Source of the DNA: Phyllobacterium sp. T1293
Lineage (GTDB): Bacteria > Pseudomonadota > Alphaproteobacteria > Rhizobiales > Rhizobiaceae
Assembly: GCF_020731415.2 (NCBI RefSeq)
Contig: NZ_CP088274.1
Span: 333,620-397,619 of the forward strand
Direction: 5' to 3'
Length of the DNA stretch: 64,000 nucleotides
The notes beneath the pieces were generated by a model. The model saw only the letters and a list, made by a program, of their open reading frames with translations, searched no databases and had not been told where the DNA came from. Shown piece by piece: positions 24,920 through 33,725 of this stretch (position 1 is its first letter; every line of letters starts with the position of its first letter). A program made the translations under genes and the position numbers.

Positions 24920-25939
24920 ATGAAAATCTGTATTTATGGTGCCGGCGCGATCGGCGGTTATATGGCGGTCATGCTCAAGCGCGGGGGCGCTGACGTCTCC
25001 CTTGTCGCCAGAGGCGCTCACCTCGACGCAATCAGGAAAAATGGCATCAAGCTGCTTGTAGACGGGGACGAAATCGTCGAATGCATGCCGGCTACCAGCA
25101 ATGCACATGAATTAGGGCATCAGGATTATGTGATCGTCACGCTGAAAGCACATCAGGCATGGCAATCGGTTGAGGACATGGTGCCGCTTCTGGGCAAAAA
25201 GACTGCTGTGGTAACAGCCCAAAACGGGCTTCCCTGGTGGTATTTCCATGGCCTAGGGCCGAGCGTGGCCAACCTCCGGCTGCAGAGTGTTGATCCTGAC
25301 AATCGCCAGTGGAATACGATCGGACCCCAGCGGGTTATCGGAGCCACGGTCTATCCCGCTACTGAAATCGTTGAGCCCGGCGTGATCAAGCACATTTACG
25401 GCAATCAGTTTGGTCTCGGTGAGCCCGATCGCAGCAACAGTGAACGCGTCCACCAACTGGCGGCCGCGATGGATGCGGGCGGCTTAAAGACCCGCTTCTA
25501 TGAGGACATCCGCGACGATATCTGGATCAAGCTTTGGGGCAATCTCTGTTTCAATCCGATTTCAGCATTGACGGGCGCAACGCTTGACATCGTGGCGACA
25601 GAACCGGGCACCCGCAATCTTGCACGCAATATGATGCTTGAAGCACAGGCCATCGGCAAGAAATTCGGGGCGACCTTCCGCGTGGACGTGGAGCGGCGCA
25701 TCGATGGCGCGGCTGGTGTCGGCGCGCATCGTACATCCATGTTGCAGGACGTTGACAAGGGCCGGGCCATCGAACTCGATGCGCTCCTGACATCCGTGCA
25801 GGAAATGGGCCGACTTTCCAAAGTGGAAACACCTTTCATAGACAGCGTGTTGGCGCTTGCGCAGCAAATGGGACGTGTGAAGGGCCTTTACCCGACGTTC
25901 CCCGAAGCGGTGCCGGTCAGGCCAGCCATGGCATCTTGA
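24920..25939 (+). CDS. Ketopantoate reductase (ApbA/PanE) family oxidoreductase; candidate oxalyl-CoA reductase
   Basis: 339 residues. NADP-binding GAGAIGG at 7-13, VTLKAHQ, and the catalytic-lysine region IWIKLWGNLCFNPISALTGAT. Members reduce 2-dehydropantoate, but here no pantothenate gene is nearby; the gene opens a locus for oxalate/acyl-CoA metabolism and shares its operator. In Methylobacterium extorquens a paralogue, PanE2, is the oxalyl-CoA reductase making glyoxylate, so I propose that role here as an inference. AGGAGG ends 10 bases before ATG 24920; upstream in-frame codons are not translated on this reading. The FAH-family gene follows after 65 bases, same strand. Confidence 0.82.
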   Translation: MKICIYGAGAIGGYMAVMLKRGGADVSLVARGAHLDAIRKNGIKLLVDGDEIVECMPATSNAHELGHQDYVIVTLKAHQAWQSVEDMVPLLGKKTAVVTAQNGLPWWYFHGLGPSVANLRLQSVDPDNRQWNTIGPQRVIGATVYPATEIVEPGVIKHIYGNQFGLGEPDRSNSERVHQLAAAMDAGGLKTRFYEDIRDDIWIKLWGNLCFNPISALTGATLDIVATEPGTRNLARNMMLEAQAIGKKFGATFRVDVERRIDGAAGVGAHRTSMLQDVDKGRAIELDALLTSVQEMGRLSKVETPFIDSVLALAQQMGRVKGLYPTFPEAVPVRPAMAS

Positions 25940-26004
25940 CCGGCTTGCCAGCCAATGACGGGCAAATGAAAAGACCCGCACTTTGAAACGGGAGGACATG
26001 GAAG

Positions 26005-26778
26005 ATGGTTCAGTGGACGCGATTTGACGATGGCGGTGTGGAGCGGTTCGGCCTGTTACTAGGCAATGAGATCGCCGTATATCAAGGCAACATGTTCGAA
26101 AAACCGACGGCTACGGGGATGCGGCGTGCCGTTGCTTCGGTTCGCTTGCTGGCGCCCTGTTCACCGTCCAAGATCATTGCGCTGTGGAACAATTTCCACC
26201 AGTTGGCGGCCAAACTTGATGTAGCAGTACCCAATGAACCGCTTTATCTATTCAAGGCAACCTCGTGTGTCGCTCACCCGGACGCCATTGTTACCCGCCC
26301 TTCCTCCTATTCAGAAGCTGTGGCTTATGAGGGCGAACTCGGGATTGTGATCGGCAAACGCTGTACCGACGCTTCAGAGGAAGAAGCTGCTGCGGCAATC
26401 TTCGGCTATACATGCGTTAACGACCTGACAGCGAGCAACATCATTGCCCGCGATAAAACTTTTGCCCAATGGGCCCGAGCCAAAAGCTTTGACGGTTTCG
26501 GTCCCTTCGGACCTGTAATCAGCACCGATCTCGATCCGGCTAAACTCCATGTCAAAACTGTGCTCAATGGCGTCGAGCGCCAGAATTATCCCCTGAGCGA
26601 TATGATCTTTCCACCAGCCCGGCTTGTCAGTGCGCTTTCGAAAGATATGACACTTGAGCCGGGAGATCTGATCTGCTGTGGTACATCGCTTGGCGTCGGC
26701 TCAATCAAGGACCCGTCGAACATTGTCTCGGTTACAATTGACGGAATCGGCACGCTGTCGAACACATTCGTTCAATAG
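26005..26778 (+). CDS. Fumarylacetoacetate hydrolase (FAH) family protein
   Basis: 257 residues. The FAH fold metal site is visible: YEGELGIVIGK (two Glu) and YTCVNDLTASN (Asp), plus KSFDGFGPFGP and LEPGDLICCGTSLGVG near the C-terminus. FAH members hydrolyse, hydrate, isomerise or decarboxylate beta-keto or oxo-acids such as acylpyruvates and oxaloacetate. GGGAGG precedes the start. It is probably co-transcribed with the upstream PanE-like gene and closed by the strong hairpin at 26789. Substrate unknown; an oxaloacetate- or oxalate-related acid is plausible from context. Confidence 0.86.
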   Translation: MVQWTRFDDGGVERFGLLLGNEIAVYQGNMFEKPTATGMRRAVASVRLLAPCSPSKIIALWNNFHQLAAKLDVAVPNEPLYLFKATSCVAHPDAIVTRPSSYSEAVAYEGELGIVIGKRCTDASEEEAAAAIFGYTCVNDLTASNIIARDKTFAQWARAKSFDGFGPFGPVISTDLDPAKLHVKTVLNGVERQNYPLSDMIFPPARLVSALSKDMTLEPGDLICCGTSLGVGSIKDPSNIVSVTIDGIGTLSNTFVQ

Positions 26779-26788
26779 AAAATTACAA

Positions 26789-26823
26789 AAGAATGCCCGG
26801 AACCATGCATTCCGGGCATTCTT
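26789..26823 (+). terminator. Strong terminator after the FAH-family gene
   Basis: AAGAATGCCCGGAA and TTCCGGGCATTCTT are exact complements (14 bp) around a 7-base loop, 10 bases after the stop codon. It separates the reductase-FAH operon from the IclR gene. Confidence 0.9.
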
Positions 26824-26970
26824 CCAACGGACCGAGACTGGACATTTCAGCGCCCGTCCAAACTCGACCGAAACCTGAGCTTTTTGACGATTGTGGGTAT
26901 GGCGGAAACGCTATTATATATTTGAAATCATACTCTAAAAATTTTCTATATCAACATTAAATGGTAGCTA

Positions 26971-26986
26971 TTCCCATAATATGGAA
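26971..26986. promoter_or_regulatory. Possible operator before the IclR gene
   Basis: TTCC-CATAATAT-GGAA inverted repeat 79 bases before the start, in an AT-rich stretch. IclR-family sites are often TGGAAA/TTTCCA-like in outline, so autoregulation is possible. Weak evidence. Confidence 0.3.
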
Positions 26987-27065
26987 ATTAACACAGCCAA
27001 TAAAACTGGAAAACTCCTGATGATCGGTCTATGGCTGGGATAACGCAACAGCAGAGCAAGGAATC

Positions 27066-27896
27066 ATGGTGGCTGTTATCCAACCGGCAAAGGGCAAGCG
27101 AGGCCGAAAGGCCGCTGCGGATGCATCGCCATCATCGGTACAGGTCCTCGACCGGAGCCTGAATCTTTTGACGATCATTGCTGATCACGACGGCTCAGCC
27201 TTGACAGAGCTTGCCGACAAGACTGGCCTTGCGCCCTCCACTGTTCATCGCCTGCTGACCTCATTGCAAAAACACGACATGGTTTCGCATGATCCGGAAA
27301 CCGGCGACTGGTCTATCGGCGTCGGCGCTTTTGCCATTGGCAATGGTTTCCTGCGATCGCGCAAACTTGGCCCAATCAGCCGCCGCTTCCTGAAACGGCT
27401 GATGGAGGAGTGCGGCGAGACCGCCAATATCGGTATCGAAGACGATGGCGATGTTGTGTTCATTTCCCAGGTCGAAAGCCACGCTCCGATGCGCGCTTTC
27501 TTTCGACCAGGGCGACGCGGGCCAATCCATGCCTCCGGCATTGGCAAGGCAATCCTGTCCACATGGTCGGACTCCGAAATTGGCCGGACCGTAAGCCGAA
27601 AGCAGATTACCCACTTTACCGATCACACGTTGGACACGCTTCCTGCACTCCTGAAAAATATTCAGGAAATACGCTCGCGCGGCTGGTCAATCGATGACGA
27701 GGAACACACGCTTGGCATGCGCTGTATTGCTGCGCCGATCTTCAACGAACATGGCGAGGCCGTCGGCGGCATATCGATTTCCGGCCCGACCGTGCGCCTG
27801 CCCCGGGACAAGGTTGATGCCTTGGGTCCAGTCGTGCGTGACACAGCAAACGAGTTGACGCGTGCCATGGGCGGACGGCGGCCGGAAGAACTCTAG
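27066..27896 (+). CDS. IclR-family transcriptional regulator
   Basis: 276 residues. A basic leader precedes the winged helix (VQVLDRSLNLLTIIADHDG, LTELADKTGLAPSTVHRLLTSL, YES-like DPETGDWSIG). The ligand-binding domain shows ARSP-like ISQVESHAPMRAFFRPGRRG and HASGIGKAILS, RGWSIDDEEHTLGMRCIAAPIF. IclR members such as AllR and BhcR sense glyoxylate, which fits a locus that would make glyoxylate, but ligand and targets are inferred. It sits between the reductase-FAH operon and the convergent divergent-SucCD operon, whose stop is 11 bases from its own. Confidence 0.88.
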   Translation: MVAVIQPAKGKRGRKAAADASPSSVQVLDRSLNLLTIIADHDGSALTELADKTGLAPSTVHRLLTSLQKHDMVSHDPETGDWSIGVGAFAIGNGFLRSRKLGPISRRFLKRLMEECGETANIGIEDDGDVVFISQVESHAPMRAFFRPGRRGPIHASGIGKAILSTWSDSEIGRTVSRKQITHFTDHTLDTLPALLKNIQEIRSRGWSIDDEEHTLGMRCIAAPIFNEHGEAVGGISISGPTVRLPRDKVDALGPVVRDTANELTRAMGGRRPEEL

Positions 27897-27907
27897 ATCA
27901 AGGCCCA

Positions 27908-28789
27908 TCAAACAGAAACGGCCATAGCCTCGCGTATGGTTTGGCCCACCAGATGCGGGCTTTTGGCAATGATGACACCAGCCTCTTGAAGGGCATTGAT
28001 CTTACTTTGTGCATCATTGGCAGCGCTTTGCGCAAAGGCTCCGGCGTGACCCATGCGGCGTTCCGTTGGTGCATGGCGACCGACCACCAGCCCGACAATC
28101 GGAATATCAGGCTTGAGGTCAATCAATAAGTCCGCGAGTTCCTGCTCCTCTGATCCACCAATCTCACCGATAACAATGACGCCATGCGTATCGCGGTCGG
28201 CAAGAAAAAGCTGCATGCAGTCACGCATACTGAGGCCGTGAATGGCATCGCCACCAATCCCAACTGTCGTGGACTGACCCAACCCCACAGCGCTGACCTG
28301 CGCAATGACTTCGCTTGTCAACGAGGCCGAACGCGACAGAATACCGATCTGCCCCTTTCTCTCGCTGCCGGTCGCCATGACACCAATCTTGCAAACGCCC
28401 GGCGAAAGAACACCTTGAGAATTTGGTCCGACAAGAACCGTCGCACTTTGCTTCAAAGCTGCACGCACGCGCAACATATCCTGCACCGGCACCCGCTCGG
28501 TCAGGGCAACGACCAGCGGCATACCGGCTTCAATTGCCTCGATCATCGCGGCGGCAGCGTTCTCCGGCGGTACAAAAACCATGCTGGCATTTGCGCCGGT
28601 TTCTCGCATCGCCTCGGCAACTTCGTTAAAGACGGGAAGATTCAGATGATAGGTCCCACCCTTGCCGGGTGTGACGCCACCAACAATCCGGGTTCCATAT
28701 TCGAGCATAGCCGCAGAATAGTGCGTCCCCGCCCAGCCGGTCATGCCCTGACAGATTACACGCGTATTCTGGTCAACGAGAATGGTCAT
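27908..28789 (-). CDS. Divergent succinyl-CoA synthetase alpha-subunit paralogue
   Basis: 293 residues. CoA-binding N-terminus (ILVDQNTRVICQGMTGWAG, GGVTPGKGG) and ligase C-terminal half as in SucD. The active-site histidine context RRMGHAGAF is kept, but the GGKG that follows in true SucD is replaced by AQSAAND. A canonical SucD is encoded at 39134, so this copy has probably specialised. It should form an alpha-beta CoA ligase with the product of the overlapping upstream gene (ATGA, 28786-28789), acting on a dicarboxylate such as malate or oxalate. Last gene of a minus-strand operon with the ThDP lyase and CoA transferase. GGAGAAAGACC precedes ATG 28789. Confidence 0.82.
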   Translation of the reverse strand: MTILVDQNTRVICQGMTGWAGTHYSAAMLEYGTRIVGGVTPGKGGTYHLNLPVFNEVAEAMRETGANASMVFVPPENAAAAMIEAIEAGMPLVVALTERVPVQDMLRVRAALKQSATVLVGPNSQGVLSPGVCKIGVMATGSERKGQIGILSRSASLTSEVIAQVSAVGLGQSTTVGIGGDAIHGLSMRDCMQLFLADRDTHGVIVIGEIGGSEEQELADLLIDLKPDIPIVGLVVGRHAPTERRMGHAGAFAQSAANDAQSKINALQEAGVIIAKSPHLVGQTIREAMAVSV

Positions 28790-29970
28790 GGTCTTTCTCC
28801 GTTTGACTGTGCAGCTGATGTTGCGCGGGTTACGGCCGTCCACATGTCAGGGCAATCGATTACCTTGCAGCCGAAATTGGCGAAGCGAAACCGAGCATAT
28901 TCGGCATTGTTGCCAGCTAGGCGAACAATGACAGGACAAGTACGACCGGTTCGGCGCATGGCAATGCCCAGACCATCGGCGATTGTATCGCAAGGCTGCA
29001 TGCCGCCGCCGTGTACGTTGACGAGAATCGAGCGCACTGCCGGATTGTTGAGAAGAAGGGTGAAGCCATGGGCGACATCAAGGCTTGTGGCGGTGGTGCG
29101 TATATCCATGAAATTTGCTGGTTTGCCCTTGGCGGCGTAAACCATGTCAAGCGTAGCCAGTCCGAGCCCGGCACCATTAACGGCCAGACCAATATTGCCG
29201 TCCATGCGCAGATAATTGAGCTGACGGTTCTGGGCGACAAGCTCCACAGCATCGTCGTCATGCTCGTCACGCAATGCCACCAGTTCAGGATGCCGGAATA
29301 GAGCATTGTCATCAATAATCATCTTGGCATCGACCGCAACAAACCCGCCCTGCTCCGTTACGGCAAGCGGATTGATTTCGAGCAGTGTCGCATCCAATTC
29401 CACGAAAATCCGACGCAACTGGTCAAGAAGCTGGGCGAAGGCAGATTGCAGATCGGAAGAGCCAAGACCGATGCGTTTGGCCAAATTGATTGCAACATCT
29501 TCAGCCAAAGCATCGCCGGTTCCCATCGAAATTCGTTCGAGGCGCGTTTCGCCAGATTGAAGCCGCCTTTCAATATCCTCGCTGCCTTCAGCGCCAGCGA
29601 GAACCATGATCTCGGCACTCGCAATATCGATGGACAGCGACAGATAAAGACTGCGCACAGGATGAACAGCAGCTTCAATCAATACCCGGTTGACGCGGCT
29701 GCCCGCCGGGCCCGTCTGTTCGGTAACAAGCGTTCGCCCAAGCATTGATGCGGCAGCAACGCCTGCCTGTTCCGGCGTAGAGACAAGCTGGACGCCGCCT
29801 GCGAGCCCGCGTCCGCCAGCGAGAATCTGGGATTTTACAGCAATCTTGGCCACACAGAGAACCTCGGCAGCGGCGCGCGCCTCAGCGGCAGTCAGTGCCA
29901 CTCGGCCTTCGGGTACACCGATGCCTCTGGCTGATAGCAGTGCTTTTGACTGGAACTCATGAAGCTTCAT
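28786..29970 (-). CDS. Divergent succinyl-CoA synthetase beta-subunit paralogue (ATP-grasp)
   Basis: 394 residues. ATP-grasp N-terminus (MKLHEFQSKALLSARGIGVP, VKSQILAGGRGLAGGV, TGPAGSRVNRVLIE) and a C-terminal CoA-ligase domain with LNYLRMDGNIGLAVNGAGL. Two motifs differ from SucC: FLDVGGGA is FMDIRTTAT and [10 protein letters not shown] is NVHGGGMQPCD. The partner at 37935 keeps the canonical residues. The loss suggests altered nucleotide, CoA or phosphate handling, or another acid substrate. Start ATG 29970 with GGGGAGG 8 bases before; ATG 29976 lies too close to that site. Confidence 0.82.
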   Translation of the reverse strand: MKLHEFQSKALLSARGIGVPEGRVALTAAEARAAAEVLCVAKIAVKSQILAGGRGLAGGVQLVSTPEQAGVAAASMLGRTLVTEQTGPAGSRVNRVLIEAAVHPVRSLYLSLSIDIASAEIMVLAGAEGSEDIERRLQSGETRLERISMGTGDALAEDVAINLAKRIGLGSSDLQSAFAQLLDQLRRIFVELDATLLEINPLAVTEQGGFVAVDAKMIIDDNALFRHPELVALRDEHDDDAVELVAQNRQLNYLRMDGNIGLAVNGAGLGLATLDMVYAAKGKPANFMDIRTTATSLDVAHGFTLLLNNPAVRSILVNVHGGGMQPCDTIADGLGIAMRRTGRTCPVIVRLAGNNAEYARFRFANFGCKVIDCPDMWTAVTRATSAAQSNGERP

Positions 29971-30057
29971 AGCCATGGCCTCCCCAAGACTGATTGAGCA
30001 TTCGGGCAGTGGCGGCACCTGATCGATGCCGCCGCGTTGTTTCTTACAAATGGGTGA

Positions 30058-31335
30058 TTATTCCGCCGCGATCTTTTGCGGATCGCCAAGCGCACCACTC
30101 TTTTGCAGATCATCGATAAACCGGTTATCGAATTTCAGTACATCACGCAGGATTTCCTCGGTGTGCTCACCCAGAAGCGGCGAACGGGTAACATCCGTTG
30201 GACTGTCGGAAAGCTTGATCGGATTACCGACTGACAGGTAATTACCCCGAACCGGATGTTCGACCTCGACGATCGTACCCGTCGCACGCAGCGATTGATC
30301 TTCGGCAATTTCCTTCATGGAAAGGATCGGGCCGCAGGGAATGTCCCTATCATTGAGAAGGGCCATCACCTCGAACTTGTCCTTCGTCATGGTCCATTCC
30401 TCGATGCGGGCAAAAATTGCATTGAGGCGTGGCAGCCGGGCACCGGGCTTGGCATAGTCAGGATGGGTTTTCCACTCAGGCTCGCCGATCACATCGCAGA
30501 TCGCCTCCCAGACGGGTGCCTGTGTGATGAAGTAGATATAGGCGTTGGGATCAGTCTCCCAGCCCTTGCATTTCAAGATACGGCCCGGCTGGCCGCCACC
30601 GGAATCATTACCCGCGCGCGGTACGCTTTCGCCAAATTCAATACCTTCGCCAAACTGGCTGTATTCATTCAGCGGTCCATGGGCAAGGCGCTGCTGATCG
30701 CGCAATTTGACCCGGCACAGATTGAGCACGCCATCCTGCATGGCCGCCGAGACTTTCTGGCCACGTCCGGTTTTTGTGCGCTGGAAGAGCGCGGTTACGA
30801 TGCCAAGACAAAGATGCAGCCCTGTGCCGGAATCGCCGATCTGAGCACCGGTCACGAGGGGCAATCCATCGCGAAAGCCTGTTGTTGAAGCCGCACCACC
30901 GGTACATTGCGCAACATTTTCGTACACCTTGCAATCCTGATAGGGTCCCGGACCGAAGCCCTTGATCGAGGCGACGATCATTGCCGGATTAAGTTCCTGA
31001 ACGCGCTCCCACGTGAAACCCATGCGATCAAGCGCGCCGGGAGCAAAGTTTTCCACCAGCACATCGCAATTCCTGATCAGCTCTTCCAGAACCGTCTTGC
31101 CACTTTCATTCTTCGTATCAAGTGTAATCGAACGCTTGTTGTGATTGAGCATGGTGAAATACAGGCTGTCAGCATCGGGAACATCGCGAAGCTGGCCGCG
31201 GGTAATATCCCCGACGCCGGGACGCTCGACCTTGATGACATCGGCACCAAACCAGGCAAGAAGCTGTGTGCATGTTGGTCCAGACTGGACGTGGGTGAAG
31301 TCTAGGATGCGAACACCCTCCAAAGCTTTTGTCAT
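30058..31335 (-). CDS. frc: Formyl-CoA:oxalate CoA-transferase-like protein (CaiB/BaiF class III)
   Basis: 425 residues; Oxalobacter FRC has 428. Close motif agreement with [53 protein letters not shown], the catalytic aspartate (Asp168) in [27 protein letters not shown], and a glycine loop DSGGGQPG that shields the oxalyl-enzyme intermediate. It transfers CoA from formyl-CoA or succinyl-CoA to oxalate, giving oxalyl-CoA. It follows the ThDP lyase gene by 82 bases and precedes the divergent SucCD pair. Related class III transferases use other acids, so oxalate is likely rather than proven. Confidence 0.88.
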   Translation of the reverse strand: MTKALEGVRILDFTHVQSGPTCTQLLAWFGADVIKVERPGVGDITRGQLRDVPDADSLYFTMLNHNKRSITLDTKNESGKTVLEELIRNCDVLVENFAPGALDRMGFTWERVQELNPAMIVASIKGFGPGPYQDCKVYENVAQCTGGAASTTGFRDGLPLVTGAQIGDSGTGLHLCLGIVTALFQRTKTGRGQKVSAAMQDGVLNLCRVKLRDQQRLAHGPLNEYSQFGEGIEFGESVPRAGNDSGGGQPGRILKCKGWETDPNAYIYFITQAPVWEAICDVIGEPEWKTHPDYAKPGARLPRLNAIFARIEEWTMTKDKFEVMALLNDRDIPCGPILSMKEIAEDQSLRATGTIVEVEHPVRGNYLSVGNPIKLSDSPTDVTRSPLLGEHTEEILRDVLKFDNRFIDDLQKSGALGDPQKIAAE

Positions 31336-31417
31336 AGTTCCTTCCCTTCTTCAGTACAGATTGTTCTGCTTATGTCGATTTGAACCGGCGGCCTTGGGCA
31401 GCCGCCGGTTGTTATCG

Positions 31418-33172
31418 TTATTTGTACATTGTCTGGTTCTTGGTTCCCGGCGCGTATTCGTTCGGATCAACCCAGATATTGACGACAGCTGACCGGCCGG
31501 TCTTGGCAATGGCTTCACGAGCCCGCTGGAGAGCAGGCTGAATCTGCGAGGCGTCGCGAACCTCCTCGCCGTGGTTGCCGAGCATATGCGCGAATTTGGA
31601 GAATTCGACATCACCAAGCTTGTTGCCGACATTGCCGCGCTCTTCGCCATATTTGGCAACCTGACCATAACGGATCTGGTTCATCGAAGAGTTATTGCCG
31701 ATAACTGCAAGATAGGGAGCGTGGAAACGATCACAGGTTTCCATATCGAATGCCGTCATCGAGAAGGCGCCGTCGCCGTAATAGCAAAGCACTTCCTTGC
31801 CTGGATGGGCGAGCTTTGCACCAAGCGCGAAGCCTGTCCCTACACCCAGCGAGCCAAGTGCGCCCGGATCCATCCACTGACCCGGATTGCGCGGACGTAC
31901 TGCCTGAGCTGAGATCGTCACCACGTCCCCGCCGTCGCCGATGTAGATCGTGTCTTCGCCAAGGAACTCATTAAGCTCATAGGCTACGCGGTAAGGATGG
32001 ATCGGGCTCTGATCCGATTTCAAAAGCGGCAGGACTTTCTCATAGGCAATCGCTTCCTGTTCCTCCAGCGTCTTCATCCATTGTTGACGTGCCTGACGTT
32101 TGCCCTTGTCGATACGACCGGAGGCAGCCTGCAGAACAGCCGAAAGAATAGCGCCGGGATGACCGACCAGACCGAGATTGATGTCGCGGTTCTTACCGAC
32201 AGTGCGGTAATCCTGATCAATCTGCACCAGCGTCAAATCTTTGGAGATCCGCTTGCCATAACCCATGCGGAAATCGAATGGAGTCCCGATGACAACAATC
32301 ACATCGGCGTTGCTGAAAGCAAAGCCACGCGTGCGGTCAAAGTGGTGAGGATCGCCGATTGGCAGTGTACCGCGGCTAGCACCGTTGAAATATCCGGGAA
32401 TATCAAGGCCGCGCAACAGTTCCACCGCAGCGTCGGTGCTGCCCGATGTGAATACCTGCTGGCCGAACAGGATGGCCGGACGTTCGGCATTTACCAGCAC
32501 ATCGGCCAATCTCTCAATATCAGCCGGATCGCCAATTGAATATGTCGAGGCTCTGTATCTGCCCGGTTGCGGAATGACAGCCTTCTCAATAGGGATTTCA
32601 CGGTCCAGTACATCGCGGGGAATTTCGAGGTAGGACGGCCCGGATGCGCCGGAAAAACATTCGCGCGCAGCCATGGAAATCATATCGGCAATGCGTTCTG
32701 TCGACGAGACACCGGCAGCGAATTTGGTAATGGGCGTCATCATGTCGACATGAGGCAGATCCTGCAGCGAGCCCATTTTATGCTGGCTAAGAGCGCCCTG
32801 CCCGCCAATGTGCAGTACGGGGCTTTCCGAACGGAACGCCGTTGCAATACCCGTAACCGCATTGGTGCAGCCCGGACCGGCTGTTGTAACAACGCAGCCA
32901 AGTTTGCCTGTCTGCCGGGCATAGCCATCGGCGGCATGGGCCGCGACCTGCTCATGACGCACGTCGATGATGCGGATGCCTTCGTCGATGCAGCCATCAT
33001 AGATATCGATGATGTGGCCACCGCACAGCGTAAAGATGGTATCGACACCCTCGTTCTTCAGCGCCTTCGCCACCAGATGCCCACCAGATACCACGCTCCC
33101 GTCGCGCACCTTCCGCTTTAATGTATCTTCAGCCGTTGATGTGGCTTTCTCTACTTTCGTGACGATAGTCAT
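31418..33172 (-). CDS. Thiamine-diphosphate enzyme of the acetolactate synthase superfamily; oxalyl-CoA decarboxylase is the context-based guess
   Basis: 584 residues with the three ThDP-enzyme domains. The catalytic Glu is in VRHEQVAAHAADGYAR, so it is not glyoxylate carboligase, which has Val there. The ThDP/Mg motif is GDGAFSMTAF ... VIGNN. Position next to frc and an OxlT-like carrier suggests oxalyl-CoA decarboxylase, but the YE-containing segment of known Oxc (after the SSER-like stretch) is not seen; instead GGQGALSQHKMGSLQDLPHV occurs. A 2-hydroxyacyl-CoA lyase or another decarboxylase remains possible. TAGGAGGAAAGAC precedes ATG 33172. A promoter with operator copy 2 lies about 300 bases upstream. 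Confidence 0.85.
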   Translation of the reverse strand: MTIVTKVEKATSTAEDTLKRKVRDGSVVSGGHLVAKALKNEGVDTIFTLCGGHIIDIYDGCIDEGIRIIDVRHEQVAAHAADGYARQTGKLGCVVTTAGPGCTNAVTGIATAFRSESPVLHIGGQGALSQHKMGSLQDLPHVDMMTPITKFAAGVSSTERIADMISMAARECFSGASGPSYLEIPRDVLDREIPIEKAVIPQPGRYRASTYSIGDPADIERLADVLVNAERPAILFGQQVFTSGSTDAAVELLRGLDIPGYFNGASRGTLPIGDPHHFDRTRGFAFSNADVIVVIGTPFDFRMGYGKRISKDLTLVQIDQDYRTVGKNRDINLGLVGHPGAILSAVLQAASGRIDKGKRQARQQWMKTLEEQEAIAYEKVLPLLKSDQSPIHPYRVAYELNEFLGEDTIYIGDGGDVVTISAQAVRPRNPGQWMDPGALGSLGVGTGFALGAKLAHPGKEVLCYYGDGAFSMTAFDMETCDRFHAPYLAVIGNNSSMNQIRYGQVAKYGEERGNVGNKLGDVEFSKFAHMLGNHGEEVRDASQIQPALQRAREAIAKTGRSAVVNIWVDPNEYAPGTKNQTMYK

Positions 33173-33469
33173 TGACGTCTTTCCTCCTATTGAACCTTGC
33201 CGTCTTTTATCGTTGGCACCCGTTTGCCTGACCGATGTCGAATACAAAGGCGGGATGCAGAACCGCCGTGCCTGCGAAGTGCAGGTCAGGGCAGGAGCCT
33301 GTTGGCTCAGCTACATCGAGATTTTGCATGCGATAACGCTCGCTGGTGTCGAGAGCCCCGCCTTCCACCCCGAAGGTGAAGCGGGGAGAGTCGAAGCCAA
33401 ACCGGAATTCACAAGTTTGAGACGCTTGTTCGCCTGCGCATGGCGCTCAAAGTGCCTGTAAAAAAGTTC
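33173..33469 (-). other. Long leader before the ThDP-enzyme gene
   Basis: About 290 transcribed but non-coding bases would separate the promoter at 33470-33502 from the start at 33172. I see no protein-coding frame with a ribosome site and no recognisable riboswitch. The length is unusual for this window and may hold an RNA-level control. Confidence 0.35.
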
Positions 33470-33502
33470 TGGCATAATAAATACCAAAAGTCAAACAACC
33501 AA
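33470..33502 (-). promoter_or_regulatory. Promoter with operator copy 2 (TGGnAT-N5-ATnCCA)
   Basis: On the minus strand TTGGTT (33497-33502) and TATTAT (33474-33479) are 17 bases apart. The inverted repeat TGGCAT-AATAA-ATACCA at 33470-33486 covers the -10. It should drive the ThDP enzyme-frc-SucDC operon. Confidence 0.6.
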
Positions 33503-33586
33503 AACCTATGAAAAATCAGCATTCCGGCGCAACCGTCCAAAACAAAAAAAATCGAAACTATTCCGCGTTTACCGCGTTCTATATGG

Positions 33587-33620
33587 GTGCAATGCACAAT
33601 TCTTCTTGTGTGCGCTGCAC
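33587..33620. promoter_or_regulatory. Pair of GTGC-n3-GCAC palindromes
   Basis: GTGCAATGCAC (33587-33597) and GTGCGCTGCAC (33610-33620) are two related palindromes with starts 23 bases apart, each followed by AA. They lie 106 bases before the 45-residue reading frame at 33726 and may be tandem operators for it. Confidence 0.4.
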
Positions 33621-33725
33621 AACCTATGCAAAAATGGGATGCTGATATGCGCCAGCAGAGATTGTGAACTGGGATATGGTATGCCAGATAAGCGCCAACA
33701 TTAACCGAGAACAGGAGTGTCAACC

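Noticed and set aside
28184..29140. A 318-codon plus-strand open frame
   Set aside because: Antisense to the divergent SucD/SucC pair, whose frames have family motifs and ribosome sites; product composition is that of a reverse-strand shadow.
31418..33172. Glyoxylate carboligase (Gcl) as identity of the ThDP enzyme
   Set aside because: Gcl has Val in place of the catalytic Glu; this protein has RHEQ with the Glu.
33587..33660. A sigma-54 promoter
   Set aside because: No TGGCAC-N5-TTGC with correct spacing; the TGGCAT at 33470 is part of the 17-bp operator instead.
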